Shown here piece by piece: positions 8,434-21,433 of a stretch of DNA of 64,000 nt (the stretch's first letter is position 1; each line of letters starts with the position of its first letter). The translations under genes and the position numbers were made by a program. The DNA comes from Acidobacteriaceae bacterium (GTDB lineage: Bacteria > Acidobacteriota > Terriglobia > Terriglobales > Acidobacteriaceae), in contig JASHOQ010000131.1 in assembly GCA_030041045.1 (NCBI GenBank), positions 40,513-104,512 of the forward strand, given 5' to 3'. Below the pieces are notes generated by a model. The model had not been told where the DNA came from, did no database searches, and worked only from the letters and a program-made list of their open reading frames with translations.

Positions 8434-10083
8434 GCCGCACTCTTTATGCCTGCGCCCATGCCGCGGAGTTTCCCGCGCAGGCCCTCCTGCGCCTGCGCCC
8501 CGATCTGGCCGCGAAGCCGGTGGTGGTGCTCGAAGGCCAGCCGCCCAAAGAAACCGTCTGCGCGCTTAACCGGCAGGCGCGGCTGCGCGGCGCGGCCCTG
8601 GGCATGACCAAGCTCGAAATCGAAGAATTCGGCGGGTTCGTCCTGCTCCCGCGTTCCGTCGCCGGCGAAGCGGCTGCGCGCGCCGTCTTCCTCGAGTGCG
8701 CGGCGCAGTTTTCTCCGCGCATCGAAGAAGACAGTCGCGAGACCGCATGCGCCTTTGTGCTCGACATTGCCGGCACGGAACGGCTCTTCGGCCCTCCCGC
8801 GCAACTCGCCCGCCGGCTGCGCGCGGCGCTTGCCGCCGCCGGCTTTCGCGCTTCCATTGCCGTGAGCGCCAACTACCACGCGGCGCGCATGAAAGCCGCG
8901 GCCGGCCGGGGTCCCCATCGACAGGAAACGCGCGGCATCGCCGTCATTCCCGCAGGCGAAGAGGCTGCGGCGCTCGAGAAACTGCCCATTGCCGCACTTG
9001 AGCTCGAGGAAGAACACGAAGAGACGTTTGCGTTGTGGGGCATGCGCACGCTGGGCGAGCTGGCCCGCGCGCCGGAATCGGAACTGGTGACTCGGCTGGG
9101 CGCGGCGGCGCGCGCCTGGCGCCGGCTTGCGTGCGGCGAGGCCGAGCACACCTTTGCGCCCATCGAGCCCGAGCTGGCGCTTGAGGAGTTCTGCGAATTT
9201 GAAAATCCCGTCGACCAGATCGACTCGCTCCTCTTCATCGGCGCGCGCATGATCGATTGCCTCGCCCGCCGCGCGGAAGCACGCGCGCTCGCCCTGGCCG
9301 CGCTCACCCTCGATCTCAAGCTCGACTTGAAGCTCGAAGACGGCCGCGTGCCCCAACGCGTGTATCGCCGCGTGCTGCGCCCGGCCCTGCCCTCCACCGA
9401 CCGCAAGTTTCTGCTCAAGCTGCTGCAACTCGAAATTGGCGCGCATCCGCCGCCGGCCGCGGTGGTTGCCCTCACGCTTGCCGCCGAAGCCGGCCGCGCG
9501 GGCAAGGTGCAGCTCGGCCTGTTTGTGCCCTCCGCCGACGGCGGACCTGAGCCCTCGCGCCTCGACGTGACGCTGGCGCGGCTCAAGGCCATGGTGGGCG
9601 AAGACCGCGTGGGCGCGCCCGCGCTTGAAGACACGCACCGCGCCGGCAGTTTTCGCATGGAAAGTTTTTCGGTCGCTCCTGCCGATCTGCCAAAAAACCG
9701 GGTGCCCCGCCCTCGGCACGCTTCTGTTGTTGTGCCTGGGGTGGGAGACCACAACGATGATTCGTCGGCGCAACCCCGCATGGCGCTGCGCCGCGTGCGC
9801 CCGCCTGCGCCGGTGCGCGTGGAGTTGTTCCCCACCCTCTCATCCAAAAACGGTGCAAGGGTGGGGCAACCGACTGTTTTTCGCGACGCGCAGAATCGCT
9901 TTGAAGTGGCGGCTGCCTACGGCCCGTGGCGCGCGAGCGGCTGCTGGTGGTCCGGCGAAGACTGGGACGACGAGGAGTGGGATGTGCTGGCCCGCGCGAG
10001 CGGCGGCGCAGGCGACGATACTCTCTTCGCCTGCCTGCTCGTCCGCGACCGCACGCGCAATGCCTGGCGCCTGGAGGCTTTTT

Positions 10084-10091
<8 letters not shown>
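8430..10091 (+). CDS. imuB: ImuB, catalytically inactive Y-family polymerase homologue
   Basis: The 553-residue protein has a Y-family polymerase layout (RLRPDLAAKPVVVLEG, then FVLDIAGTERLFGP, then AVSANYHAARMKA), but the catalytic carboxylates are missing. The N-terminal strand reads LYACAHAAEF where an active enzyme has DxDxF. The second site has Asp but Gly instead of the partner Glu. This is typical of ImuB, which acts as a hub joining ImuA, DnaE2 and the sliding clamp. The ATG at 8430 was chosen because it overlaps the imuA stop, and an in-frame ATG at 8343 lies deep inside imuA. Two dispersed hairpin repeats (9700-9750 and 9830-9866) are read through in frame, encoding residues about 424-441 and 467-480. 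The stop overlaps the dnaE2 start. Confidence 0.92.
9700..9750. repeat. Hairpin repeat embedded in imuB
   Basis: GGGTGCCCCGCCCTCGGCAC and GTGCCTGGGGTGGGAGACC face each other around a T-rich loop, giving an imperfect hairpin. The GGGTGCCCC...GGGGTGGG pattern is the one seen after ssb (1061-1092). The repeat is translated in frame as low-complexity PRPRHASVVVPGVGD. Confidence 0.6.
9830..9866. repeat. Second hairpin repeat embedded in imuB
   Basis: CCCCACCCT (9830-9838) pairs perfectly with AGGGTGGGG (9858-9866) around a loop containing CCAAAAACGG. It is the same family as 9700-9750 and 1061-1092. It is read in frame as TLSSKNGARVGQP in the ImuB C-terminal region. Confidence 0.6.
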
Positions 10092-13479
<3,388 letters not shown>

Positions 13480-13605
13480 GCAGGCCGCATAGATGAACCG
13501 AGGCCGCGAAGGAGCCTCCCGGGGCTAAAGCCCCCAATACTCTATGCGACTCTTTCGGCACGGCTGAAGCCGTGCCCCTTCAAAAAACCACGCATGCAAC
13601 CAGCT
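13480..13605. repeat. GGGCTAAAGCCC-type dispersed repeat between convergent genes
   Basis: The spacer between dnaE2 and the convergent phosphoesterase gene is mostly one repeat unit. CCCGGGGCTAAAGCCCCCAA (13518-13537) is followed by GGCACGGCTGAAGCCGTGCC (13557-13576), then CCCTTCAAAAAACC. The right flank, GCATGCAACC, recalls the terminal repeat of the unit at 61062-61180. Either hairpin could terminate transcription. Confidence 0.7.
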
Positions 13606-14532
13606 CTACGCCGCCCTCAGCGTGAACACCGTGATCTCCGGCGGGCAATCGAAGCGGAAGGGAAGGCCCACCGTGCCCAGGCCGCGATTCACGTAAAGCT
13701 GCATCCCTTGGAGGCGAAACCATCCCTCCACATATCTCCTGCCCATCGGCGGCAACTCCAGAGCGCCTACGAACGGCATGCGCACCTGGCCTCCGTGCGT
13801 GTGCCCGCTCACCATCATCGCCACGGCCTGGCCAGCCGGTTGCTTCAGCAGCGCATCGGCATAGTCGGGCGCGTGGCAGAGCAGAATCACCGGCTCGTTG
13901 CCAAGGTGACGGATCTGCGGAGGAATCGCACGCTCCGGATCGGGCCGCCCTTCGATGGCATCGTCCAGCCCGGCCAGCCAGAAACGCGCGCCCGCGCGCT
14001 CGATGGGCAGGCACGCGTTCACCAGCACCGTCATGCCGTTATCGGCGAGCGCCCGCGCCACCAGGCCCGAATTCACCAGCACGTCATGATTGCCCAGGAT
14101 GGTATAGCGCAGGCGGCACTCCAGGCCGGCGAGGAGATTGGCGCACTGCCATGCGGAACTCTCGGCAAATTTTCGCGTGGTGACCCCCGCGGTAACGTAA
14201 TCGCCGGTGAGAAAGACCGCATCCGGCTTCAACGCGTTGATGCGATCGACGGCGTGGCGGACAAACAAGGGCTCGGAAAACTCATCCATGTGGATGTCGC
14301 TCAGCTGCGCGATGCGCATGCCGTCGAAAGCTGCGGCGAGGCCGGGAACATGAACCTCCTGCCGCGTGATCTCGATCCAGTGGCGCTCCCCTTCGCCCGC
14401 GTACAGCGCCAGGCCGGCCGCGCCCCACAGCGTGGCCTTGAGAAACCGGCGCCGCGTCAGTTTCGAACCTGTCGTCAAATCCGGGGAAGAGACAGAAACA
14501 GCCATTCTCTCTATGGTATCGAATGAGACCAT
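13606..14532 (-). CDS. Tat-exported metallophosphoesterase (calcineurin-like)
   Basis: This protein of about 308 residues has a twin-arginine signal (LTRRRFLKATLWGAAGLAL) and then a calcineurin-like phosphoesterase domain. The metal-binding motifs appear in order: QLSDIHMDEF, LTGDYV, LGNHDV, LCHAPDY, SGHTHGGQ. This is the YkuE/YaeI-like branch, whose members hydrolyse phosphodiesters or lipid-linked substrates such as UDP-diacylglucosamine; the substrate here cannot be read from sequence. The start is uncertain. The ATG at 14532 has AGGAG close upstream; the ATG at 14505 gives a more typical Tat n-region. The gene converges on dnaE2 and lies 117 bp downstream of malQ on the same strand. Confidence 0.88.
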   Translation of the reverse strand: MVSFDTIERMAVSVSSPDLTTGSKLTRRRFLKATLWGAAGLALYAGEGERHWIEITRQEVHVPGLAAAFDGMRIAQLSDIHMDEFSEPLFVRHAVDRINALKPDAVFLTGDYVTAGVTTRKFAESSAWQCANLLAGLECRLRYTILGNHDVLVNSGLVARALADNGMTVLVNACLPIERAGARFWLAGLDDAIEGRPDPERAIPPQIRHLGNEPVILLCHAPDYADALLKQPAGQAVAMMVSGHTHGGQVRMPFVGALELPPMGRRYVEGWFRLQGMQLYVNRGLGTVGLPFRFDCPPEITVFTLRAA

Positions 14533-14649
14533 CAGCTCCTGAAAGATCGAGCCTGCCCGCGCATCGCGCAAAATCCTGTTGTGCAATCCTTCAGCAGCCA
14601 CAATCCGTGCAGCCGAGTGCACATTCTTTGTGATGGAATCCAGCGGGAT

Positions 14650-16218
14650 TTAGTTTTCCGCGCCCTCGGCAGCCGGCACTGCGTTCTCCGTTTTCACTTC
14701 CAGGCCCAGCGGATCGTTGTCGCGATCGGTGACCTCGGCCAGCGCGGCCAGCCTGGCTGCGAGCTCCGGCGTCCAGCAATTCTCCGGCGCGCGCCAGCTC
14801 CAATTGCCCTCGGGAATGGCAGGCGTGTTCATGCGCGCCTCCGGTCCCAGCTCCAGCAGATCCTGCGCGGGAACCACGGCGATCTGCGCCACGCTCGCCT
14901 CCACGGCGCGGATCAGCGGCCACGCCGGCCGCTCGCATTCCGGACCCACGAGCGCTTCGGCGGCCTTGCGTTCCGCGTCGCTCGCGCGCTGCCACCAGCC
15001 GGGCGTGGTGTCGTTGTCGTGTGTGCCGGTGTAAGCGATGGTCGCGGGAACATACTGGTGCGGAAGGTGCGTGTGCGCGCCGCGGCTGCCGAATCCGAAT
15101 TGAATCACTTTCATGCCCGGTATTTTCAGTTCCTGGCGCAAGGTCTCCACTTCAGGCGTAATCATTCCCAGGTCTTCGGCAACCAGCGGCAGCGGGCCCA
15201 GCGCCGCCTCCAGCGTGCGGAACAGCTCCAGCCCCGGCGCCTTCACCCATTCGCCGTTGACCGCGGTCTCTTCCTCGGCCGGAATCGCCCAGTACGCCTC
15301 AAAGCCGCGGAAGTGATCGAGACGCACAATGTCGTACAGCTCCACCGCGCGCCGGATGCGCTCCACCCACCAGTCGAAGCCGCGCATCGCGAGCACATTC
15401 CACCGGTACAGCGGATTGCCCCAGCGTTGCCCGGTCGCGGAAAAATAGTCGGGGGGAACGCCGGCCACGCGCTCCGGCCTGAAATCCTTGTCCAGCTCGA
15501 ACAGTCCCGGATGCACCCACACGTCGGCCGAATCCATATTCACGAAAATGGCCACGTCGCCGAGAATGCGGATGGCATGCCGCGCGGCCGCCTCGCGCAG
15601 GTTCGCCCACTGCTGCGCAAAGGCGAACTGCAGCGCCTGCTCTGCGGCGAGCGCGCGGCTGCTGTTGTCATAAAGCGCCTCAAGCGCCTGCGGATCGCGC
15701 CGCTTGAGCGGCTCCGGCCATTCGCTCCACGCGCCCGTCTTGAACTGCCGGCGCAGCTCGGCGTAGAGCGCGTAATCGTTCAGCCACGAAGCCTGCGCGC
15801 GGCAGAAGGACTCAAACTGCTTCCACTGTTCGGCGAGCGCCGCATCGCTCATGCCGCGTTCGAGAAAGTTTTGCGCGGCCTCGTACAGCAGCGGCAGCTT
15901 GCGCTCTTCCACGGCGAGAAAATCCACATTGCCCGCTCGCCCGGCCAGACCGGCGATGCGTTCAGGCTCGATCCAGCCCCAGTCGGCTAGAAACTCGAGA
16001 CTGATGAGGAGCGGATTGCCCGCAAACGCCGACGAGCCCGCGTAGGGTGAATTTCCAAAGCCGGTGGGCGCAAGCGGCAGCACCTGCCATACATGCTGTT
16101 TGGCCGCCGCCAGAAAGGCCACAAACTCGTGCGCCGCCGGGCCCAGATCGCCGATGCCGCCATACGAGGCCAGCGAGCTTACATGGAAAAGAACCCCGGA
16201 TGAACGCTCGAATTCCAT
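14650..16218 (-). CDS. malQ: 4-alpha-glucanotransferase (amylomaltase), GH77
   Basis: The protein of about 522 residues begins MEFERSSGVLFHVSSLASYG, which contains the GH77 N-terminal signature. It includes the catalytic nucleophile region VRLDHFRGFEAYW, the acid/base segment LVAEDLGMITPEV and the third carboxylate in YTGTHDNDT. MalQ transfers alpha-1,4-glucan segments between maltodextrins in the cytoplasm. The ATG at 16218 was preferred over an in-frame codon at 16245 because it has a GGGGAGAGG Shine-Dalgarno sequence and starts at the conserved N-terminus. No glycogen phosphorylase or other maltodextrin gene is adjacent; its neighbours are the phosphoesterase and the divergent GH2 enzyme. 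Confidence 0.96.
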   Translation of the reverse strand: MEFERSSGVLFHVSSLASYGGIGDLGPAAHEFVAFLAAAKQHVWQVLPLAPTGFGNSPYAGSSAFAGNPLLISLEFLADWGWIEPERIAGLAGRAGNVDFLAVEERKLPLLYEAAQNFLERGMSDAALAEQWKQFESFCRAQASWLNDYALYAELRRQFKTGAWSEWPEPLKRRDPQALEALYDNSSRALAAEQALQFAFAQQWANLREAAARHAIRILGDVAIFVNMDSADVWVHPGLFELDKDFRPERVAGVPPDYFSATGQRWGNPLYRWNVLAMRGFDWWVERIRRAVELYDIVRLDHFRGFEAYWAIPAEEETAVNGEWVKAPGLELFRTLEAALGPLPLVAEDLGMITPEVETLRQELKIPGMKVIQFGFGSRGAHTHLPHQYVPATIAYTGTHDNDTTPGWWQRASDAERKAAEALVGPECERPAWPLIRAVEASVAQIAVVPAQDLLELGPEARMNTPAIPEGNWSWRAPENCWTPELAARLAALAEVTDRDNDPLGLEVKTENAVPAAEGAEN

Positions 16219-16264
16219 TCCTCTCCCCGTCTGCCCTGCGACCATCCCTGGCGCGCTGCGACCC

Positions 16265-16293
16265 TTGAGTCACTATAATTGACCCGCTATAAT
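16265..16293 (+). promoter_or_regulatory. Sigma-70-type promoter of the GH2 glycosidase
   Basis: TTGAGT (16265-16270) and TATAAT (16288-16293) are separated by exactly 17 bp, an excellent match to the housekeeping consensus. It lies 55 bp upstream of the TTG start of the GH2 gene. A second partial copy, CTATAATTGACC, lies inside the spacer. Confidence 0.7.
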
Positions 16294-16348
16294 CCCTGCG
16301 TCCGGCGCGTACGGTCGCGAACTTGACAGAAGGCCCAGGTGTCCGCCT

Positions 16349-19039
16349 TTGAAGAATTTTTCCCGTTCTTGGTTTGCCGTTCTATTGGCAGGGGCATCGG
16401 CCTTCGTGTGCGCAGCGCCCGCCGTGGCTGCGCCCGCCGCGTCTCTGCCCGTTCCGTTCACCCTCGCCTCCGGCTGGCAGATGCAGGATGCCGCCAAGGT
16501 GGCGTACCCGGCCGCGCAGGTGGCGTTGCCCGGTTTCGATACCAGTGGCTGGTACGCGGCCACGGTGCCGGGAACGGTTCTCACCACGCTGGTCAACAAT
16601 CATGTATATCCCGAGCCGCTCTACGGCGAAAACGACCGGCCCGAGATCATTCCCGACACCCTCGCCCAAACCTCCTGGTGGTACCGGACTACGGTTCTGG
16701 TGCCGAAGGCCTACAAGCATCGCCGCGTTTGGCTCAACTTCGACGGCATCAATTTTTCTGCCGACGTGTGGGTCGACGGCATCCAGGTGGGCTCCATCCA
16801 CGGCGCCTTCATTCGCGGCATCTTCGACATTACCGCGCAGGCCGAGCCGGGCAAGCAGGCTGTCATCGCGGTGCTCGTCTCGCCGCAACCGCATCCCGGC
16901 ATTCCCCACGAGCACACGCTGCGCGCCGGCATCGGAGCCAACGGCGGCATCAGCGCCATCGACGGTCCCACGTTTCTCTGCACCCTGGGCTGGGACTGGA
17001 TTCCCGCCATCCACGATCGCGATTCCGGCATCTGGCAGAAGGTGTTCCTGTCGGCGTCCGGCCCCGTGCTGGTCAAGGATCCGCTGGTCACCACCGATCT
17101 TCCCTTGCCGAAAACGGATTCCTCCGACGTCACAGTAGAAGCGACCGTCGAGAACGTAACCGACAAGCCGCAGAAAGGCGTGCTCGAAGGGACGATCGAG
17201 AACATCACCTTCTCACAGCCGGTCACGCTTGCCGCCCACGCCAAGCAGCTCGTCAAGTTCTCGCCCCAATCCACGCCCGCGCTGCACATCCTCAATCCGC
17301 GCCTGTGGTGGCCCAACGGGTACGGACCGCAGAATCTCTATTCCCTGCATCTCGATTTCAAGCGCGACAACGAAATCTCCGACGCCCACGATCTCGAATT
17401 CGGCATCCGCAAAATCACTTACGATGTTCCCGGCACAGACACGCTCACCATTTCCGTGAATGGCGTTCCCGTTTTCATCCGCGGCGGCGACTGGGGTCTG
17501 GATGAAGCCCTCAAGCGCATCCCCCGCGAGCGGCTGGAAACGGAAATCCGCCTGCACCAGCTCGCTCACCTGAACATGATTCGCAACTGGGTGGGCCAGA
17601 GCACCAGCCAAGACTTCTACGAGCTCTGCGACCAATACGGCATCATGGTGTGGGACGAATTCTTCCAGCCCAACCCCAGCGACGGCCCCGATCCCGACGA
17701 TCTCGATACCTACATCGGCAACGTGCGCGACAAGATTCTCCGCTTCCGCAACCATCCCTCCATCGTGCTTTGGTGCGCGCGCAACGAGGGCTACCCGCCG
17801 CCGGAGATCGACGCCGCGCTGCGCAAGCTGCTGGCCGAGCTCGAGCCTACGCGCCGTTACCAGCCCAGCTCCACCGAGGGCGGAGGCGTGCGCTCGCACG
17901 GCCCCTACTGGTGGCGCCCGCCGCGCGACTTCTATGTTGTAACCGACGATTACTTCAAGACCGAAACCGGCAGCGTCTCCGTGCCCACGCTCGAATCCAT
18001 CCACGGCATGATGCCGAAGAAGGACTGGGAGACGATCAACGACGACTGGGCCGAGCACGACCTGGCGCGCGGAAACTCCGCCTCACAGGATTATCGCGAG
18101 GAGATTGCCGGCCGCTATGGGCCCATCCGCAACCTGGCCGACTTTGTGCGCAAAGCGCAGATGGCCAACTACGAGGCTTTCCGCGCCATGTACGAGGGGC
18201 GCAATGCGCTGCTCTTCCATCCCACCACCGCCATCCTCACCTGGATGAGCAATCCCGCGCAGCCGAGCTTTGTGTGGCAGATCTATCACTACGATCTCGA
18301 GCCCATGTCCTCGTACTTCGCCGTGATGCATGCGTCGGAGCTCGAACACATCCAGCTCAATGAAGCCGACGGCCACGTGCAGGTGATCAACAACCTGCCG
18401 CAGGCGCTCAACGGCGCCATGGCCAGCGTGGCCGTTTACTCGCTTGACGGCGAGCGCGTGAGCGAGAAGGACACGCTGGTGACCGCGGCGCCCGACGTGG
18501 CCACCGATCTCGGCGAGCTCGAGCTGCCGGACAGCGTGACCACGGTCTATTTCGTCAAGCTGGAGCTGCGCGACTCGGCCGGCCGGCTGCTTTCCAGCAA
18601 CTTCTATTGGCGCGGCGTGCCCTGGAACCCGGACGATCTCACTCTGCTCAACAAGCTGCCCAGGGTGGCGCTCACCGCGCAGATGGAGCGCAAAGACGCC
18701 GGCGGCAAATGCTTGCTCACCGTCACCCTGCATAATCCCACGCAGAGCATCGCGCTCATGGCGCACCTGCAATTGCGCCGCAAATCGGGTGAGCGCGTGC
18801 TGCCCGTGTTCTACAGCGATAACTACATCTCTCTTGCTCCCGGCGAATCGCGCGCCGTCACCATCGAGGCGGCGCTCGATGACTTGCACGGCGAAGACGC
18901 GCTTCTGGTCTTCGATGGATGGAACACGACCGTCGAGCCGGCTTCGTTTGTGGGCGTCTCCGTTGCGCCCAACCGCGAAGCGCAGCCGGAAGACTCGCCC
19001 GCAACCGGCTTGCCGTTTCAGACTGCCGGATTGCGTTGA
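16349..19039 (+). CDS. Secreted glycoside hydrolase family 2 protein (beta-mannosidase or exo-glucosaminidase type)
   Basis: The 896-residue protein has a cleavable signal peptide (hydrophobic core to about residue 27, ending AVAAPAA). The GH2 order follows: sugar-binding jelly-roll (WYRTTVLVPK, VWLNFDGINFSADVWVDG), Ig-like domain, TIM barrel (VFIRGGDWGLDEALKR, MIRNWVGQSTSQDFYELCD, then NHPSIVLWCARNEG with the acid/base Glu) and C-terminal Ig-like domains. TETGSVSVPTLESI probably holds the nucleophile. The pattern resembles beta-mannosidases and exo-beta-D-glucosaminidases more than LacZ. The substrate is not certain, and no sugar transporter is adjacent. Translation starts at TTG (16349) with AGGTG seven bases upstream. 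The product is periplasmic or secreted. Confidence 0.88.
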   Translation: MKNFSRSWFAVLLAGASAFVCAAPAVAAPAASLPVPFTLASGWQMQDAAKVAYPAAQVALPGFDTSGWYAATVPGTVLTTLVNNHVYPEPLYGENDRPEIIPDTLAQTSWWYRTTVLVPKAYKHRRVWLNFDGINFSADVWVDGIQVGSIHGAFIRGIFDITAQAEPGKQAVIAVLVSPQPHPGIPHEHTLRAGIGANGGISAIDGPTFLCTLGWDWIPAIHDRDSGIWQKVFLSASGPVLVKDPLVTTDLPLPKTDSSDVTVEATVENVTDKPQKGVLEGTIENITFSQPVTLAAHAKQLVKFSPQSTPALHILNPRLWWPNGYGPQNLYSLHLDFKRDNEISDAHDLEFGIRKITYDVPGTDTLTISVNGVPVFIRGGDWGLDEALKRIPRERLETEIRLHQLAHLNMIRNWVGQSTSQDFYELCDQYGIMVWDEFFQPNPSDGPDPDDLDTYIGNVRDKILRFRNHPSIVLWCARNEGYPPPEIDAALRKLLAELEPTRRYQPSSTEGGGVRSHGPYWWRPPRDFYVVTDDYFKTETGSVSVPTLESIHGMMPKKDWETINDDWAEHDLARGNSASQDYREEIAGRYGPIRNLADFVRKAQMANYEAFRAMYEGRNALLFHPTTAILTWMSNPAQPSFVWQIYHYDLEPMSSYFAVMHASELEHIQLNEADGHVQVINNLPQALNGAMASVAVYSLDGERVSEKDTLVTAAPDVATDLGELELPDSVTTVYFVKLELRDSAGRLLSSNFYWRGVPWNPDDLTLLNKLPRVALTAQMERKDAGGKCLLTVTLHNPTQSIALMAHLQLRRKSGERVLPVFYSDNYISLAPGESRAVTIEAALDDLHGEDALLVFDGWNTTVEPASFVGVSVAPNREAQPEDSPATGLPFQTAGLR

Positions 19040-19082
19040 TTCCCGGAAACTGCGGCGAGAGGGAAACGAACCGCCTCGTCGC

Positions 19083-19118
19083 GCAAAAAGGCCCGCAACG
19101 GAGTCCGCTGCGGGCCTT
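19083..19118 (-). terminator. Rho-independent terminator of the PpiD-like gene
   Basis: AAGGCCCGCA (19088-19097) pairs perfectly with TGCGGGCCTT (19109-19118) around an 11-base loop. Read on the minus strand the stem is followed by a T run. It sits 26 bp after the stop of the minus-strand gene and can also stop the convergent GH2 transcript. Confidence 0.8.
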
Positions 19119-19143
19119 CCTGTGCTCCGAGGTCCCTGCACCT

Positions 19144-21117
19144 TTACATGCCGGGCAACTGCGGCCCCTGGTTCTTGGCATTCATGCGGATGAGGTTGTG
19201 CTTCTTGTAGTCGTCTATCACGCTGCTCATGAAAATGTTGAAGGCGTCGGTGCGGCGCTCGTCCAGAATCTGGTCGCGGGTCTGGTCGAAATTCTTCTGG
19301 ATCTCGTCTTCGCTCGGTTCCTGCTTGTCATCGATCTTGACCACAATGCCGTTGTGCTCGGCGCTGAGGGGTCCCACGATGGCGCCCACATTCATGTTGA
19401 AAAGCTGCGGCGCCACCTGGCCCACATCGCCCAGGTCCGGCACCTGACCGGCGGGCGTCACCAGATCGCTGGTCTTCACCGTGGCGCCTTCTTCCTTGGC
19501 CGCTTTGGCCAGATCGTTGTCCGCTTTCGCCTTGTCGGCCAGCTCCTGGGTCTTCTGGTTCAGCAGCGCCGGCAGCTTCTCGTTGCGGTAGTCGTCCAGC
19601 ACGTGCGATTTCCAGTCAGCGAACGCGGGCGCGTGCGCCGGCTGGATGCCCGTCACCTGGAACACGGCGTAGCCCTCGCCCGTGGCTGCAAACTGCGGCG
19701 GATCGCCCTGCTTGGCCGCAAAGGCCTTGGTCAGCAGTTCGGTGCTCGAGGGCAGCGCGGCAATCACGCCGTTGCGCTCGACCGGCGGCGTGGTCACCAC
19801 TTCAAGATGATGCGCGGCCGCCGCTTTCTCCAGCCCCTCCTTATCCGCTTCCGAGGTGAGCGTCCGCGCGTAGTTTTCCTGCGCCTGCGCTGAGGCTTCA
19901 CGCACCAGCGCCGCTTGAATCTGGGGCAGCACTTCATTCAGCGGCTGCGTGTGCGCCTCCTGCCGGTCTTCCACCTGCACCACGTGGTAGCCGAACTGGC
20001 TCTTCACAATTGCAATGTCGCCGATCTTCTGCGTGAAGATGGCGTTGTCGAATTCCGGCACCATGCGCCCCGGTTGCGCCCATCCCAGTTCGCCGCCGGA
20101 GTCTTTGCTGCCGGGGTCGTCGGAATACTTCTTTGCCAGGTCGGTCCAGCTTCCTCCGGCTTGGAGCTGCTTCAGAACGTCTTCCGCCTTGGCCCTGGCT
20201 GCGGCATCGGTCTTGGCATCGGCGCCGGGAGCCAATTTGATGAGGATGTGCCGCGACTTGGCCTGCTTGGGAACCTGGTAGTCGGATTGATGATCGTTGT
20301 AGTACTGCTGAATCTGCTGCTGCGTAGGCTGCGGCAGCCCGCCGGGAAGATCGTTGGGCGTGAAGGCGAAGTAACTAATCTTGCGCGCCTCCGGCACCGC
20401 GCGGGCGTAGCGCGCGGCGTTCTGCTTGAAAAATGCCTCCAGGTCGCTGTCGGAAGGATTGATGGTTTTGAGCAGGTCGGCCGAGGAAATCACCGCGTAA
20501 TCGAACTTGATCTTGACGTTCTGCTTGCGATAGCTGTCGCGCACATCCTGCGGGCTCACGGTCACGCCCGCGGTAATCATCGATTGCAGGCGCCGGATGA
20601 CGATGTCCTTGCGCACGTTTTCTTCAAATTCCGCCACCGACATGTTCAGCCGCTGCGAGATGAGATTGGCATAGGCGTCCTCGCCGATGAATTTGCCGTC
20701 GGGGAAAAGCACCTGGCCGGTGGGACCGCTCTGCAGATACTGGCGCACATCGTCATTGCCGGCGCGGATGCCAAGCTTTTGCGCCACTTGCAGCAGCACC
20801 GCTTGCTCCACCATTTGCTGGCCCACCCGCCCTTCGTAGAGCTTCACGATAAAGTCATTGTTTGCGTACTGCGGATTCTGCTGCATCAGCTCCTGGCGCG
20901 TCATCTGTTCCACGCGCGCCTCGCTCACCGTGTCGCCCGAGGAAAACCAGCGGCTGTACCAGTGTGGATAAACCACCGCGTAGGTGTCGGGCGCAGAGGC
21001 ACCCAGGCCGGTGAGGCCGGGGATCAGGTAAATCACCATGCCCACCGAGGCGGCGCCGATGACGACGATGAAAAGCGCCTTGGTCAGGCGATTATCTGTT
21101 TGCAGAAAACGAATCAT
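19144..21117 (-). CDS. PpiD/SurA-like periplasmic peptidyl-prolyl isomerase
   Basis: The 657-residue protein has one N-terminal membrane anchor (residues 13-33, LTKALFIVVIGAASVGMVIY), a SurA_N-like chaperone region (about 65-240) and a parvulin rotamase domain (about 285-385; KSRHILIKLAPGAD, YSDDPGSKDSGGELGWAQPG, FGYHVVQVED). A second chaperone-like helical tail follows. This architecture is that of PpiD, which is anchored in the inner membrane and helps proteins leaving the Sec translocon to fold. Length is close to E. coli PpiD (623). A strong terminator follows the gene. The parvulin family is certain; the name PpiD reflects the membrane anchor. Confidence 0.9.
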   Translation of the reverse strand: MIRFLQTDNRLTKALFIVVIGAASVGMVIYLIPGLTGLGASAPDTYAVVYPHWYSRWFSSGDTVSEARVEQMTRQELMQQNPQYANNDFIVKLYEGRVGQQMVEQAVLLQVAQKLGIRAGNDDVRQYLQSGPTGQVLFPDGKFIGEDAYANLISQRLNMSVAEFEENVRKDIVIRRLQSMITAGVTVSPQDVRDSYRKQNVKIKFDYAVISSADLLKTINPSDSDLEAFFKQNAARYARAVPEARKISYFAFTPNDLPGGLPQPTQQQIQQYYNDHQSDYQVPKQAKSRHILIKLAPGADAKTDAAARAKAEDVLKQLQAGGSWTDLAKKYSDDPGSKDSGGELGWAQPGRMVPEFDNAIFTQKIGDIAIVKSQFGYHVVQVEDRQEAHTQPLNEVLPQIQAALVREASAQAQENYARTLTSEADKEGLEKAAAAHHLEVVTTPPVERNGVIAALPSSTELLTKAFAAKQGDPPQFAATGEGYAVFQVTGIQPAHAPAFADWKSHVLDDYRNEKLPALLNQKTQELADKAKADNDLAKAAKEEGATVKTSDLVTPAGQVPDLGDVGQVAPQLFNMNVGAIVGPLSAEHNGIVVKIDDKQEPSEDEIQKNFDQTRDQILDERRTDAFNIFMSSVIDDYKKHNLIRMNAKNQGPQLPGM

Positions 21118-21433
21118 GGATGGATCGGGACCTTCAACTCTCTACGCGGCGGCAGGGGAGGAGGCGTCCTGGAATTCCGCGCCCGCGAACCAACCGGGGC
21201 GCGCCCTGCGACGCGCAATTCGCGCTCGATGCGGCAGCTTCATTATAGCGGAGCGCCGTCGGCGCCCGAATTCGCGGGATCGCATCCCGTGGGGATGCTG
21301 CGAAAACAGCCGGGGATGAAGCGTCTCGTCCGTCCATGCGGACGACATGCGGAATCCTGGGAAATTGCCATCAAAATCGCCCCCAGCCCCGATGGGGGCG
21401 ACGGATCCCAGTCCGCGGGCCGAACGAACCGGG
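21118..21433. repeat. Gene-free spacer with several palindromic repeats
   Basis: No gene is supported. Several short dyads cluster here: GGAGCGCCGTCGGCGCCC near 21250, GCGGGATCGCATCCCGT near 21274, and a perfect hairpin TCGCCCCCA (21377-21385) with TGGGGGCGA (21393-21401). Their density and GGGAT/CCCG cores match degraded members of dispersed acidobacterial repeats rather than a promoter. The promoter of the PpiD-like gene should lie at the left edge, with TCATTATAGC near 21239. Confidence 0.5.

Noticed and set aside
9625..10083. Extension of the dnaE2 frame upstream into imuB
   Set aside because: The ATG overlapping the imuB stop is the natural coupled start, and the upstream part is out of frame with imuB.
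13594..15990. Two long plus-strand open frames (13594-14526 and 14581-15990)
   Set aside because: They lie opposite the metallophosphoesterase and malQ, which have full catalytic motifs, and their own sequences show no family resemblance.
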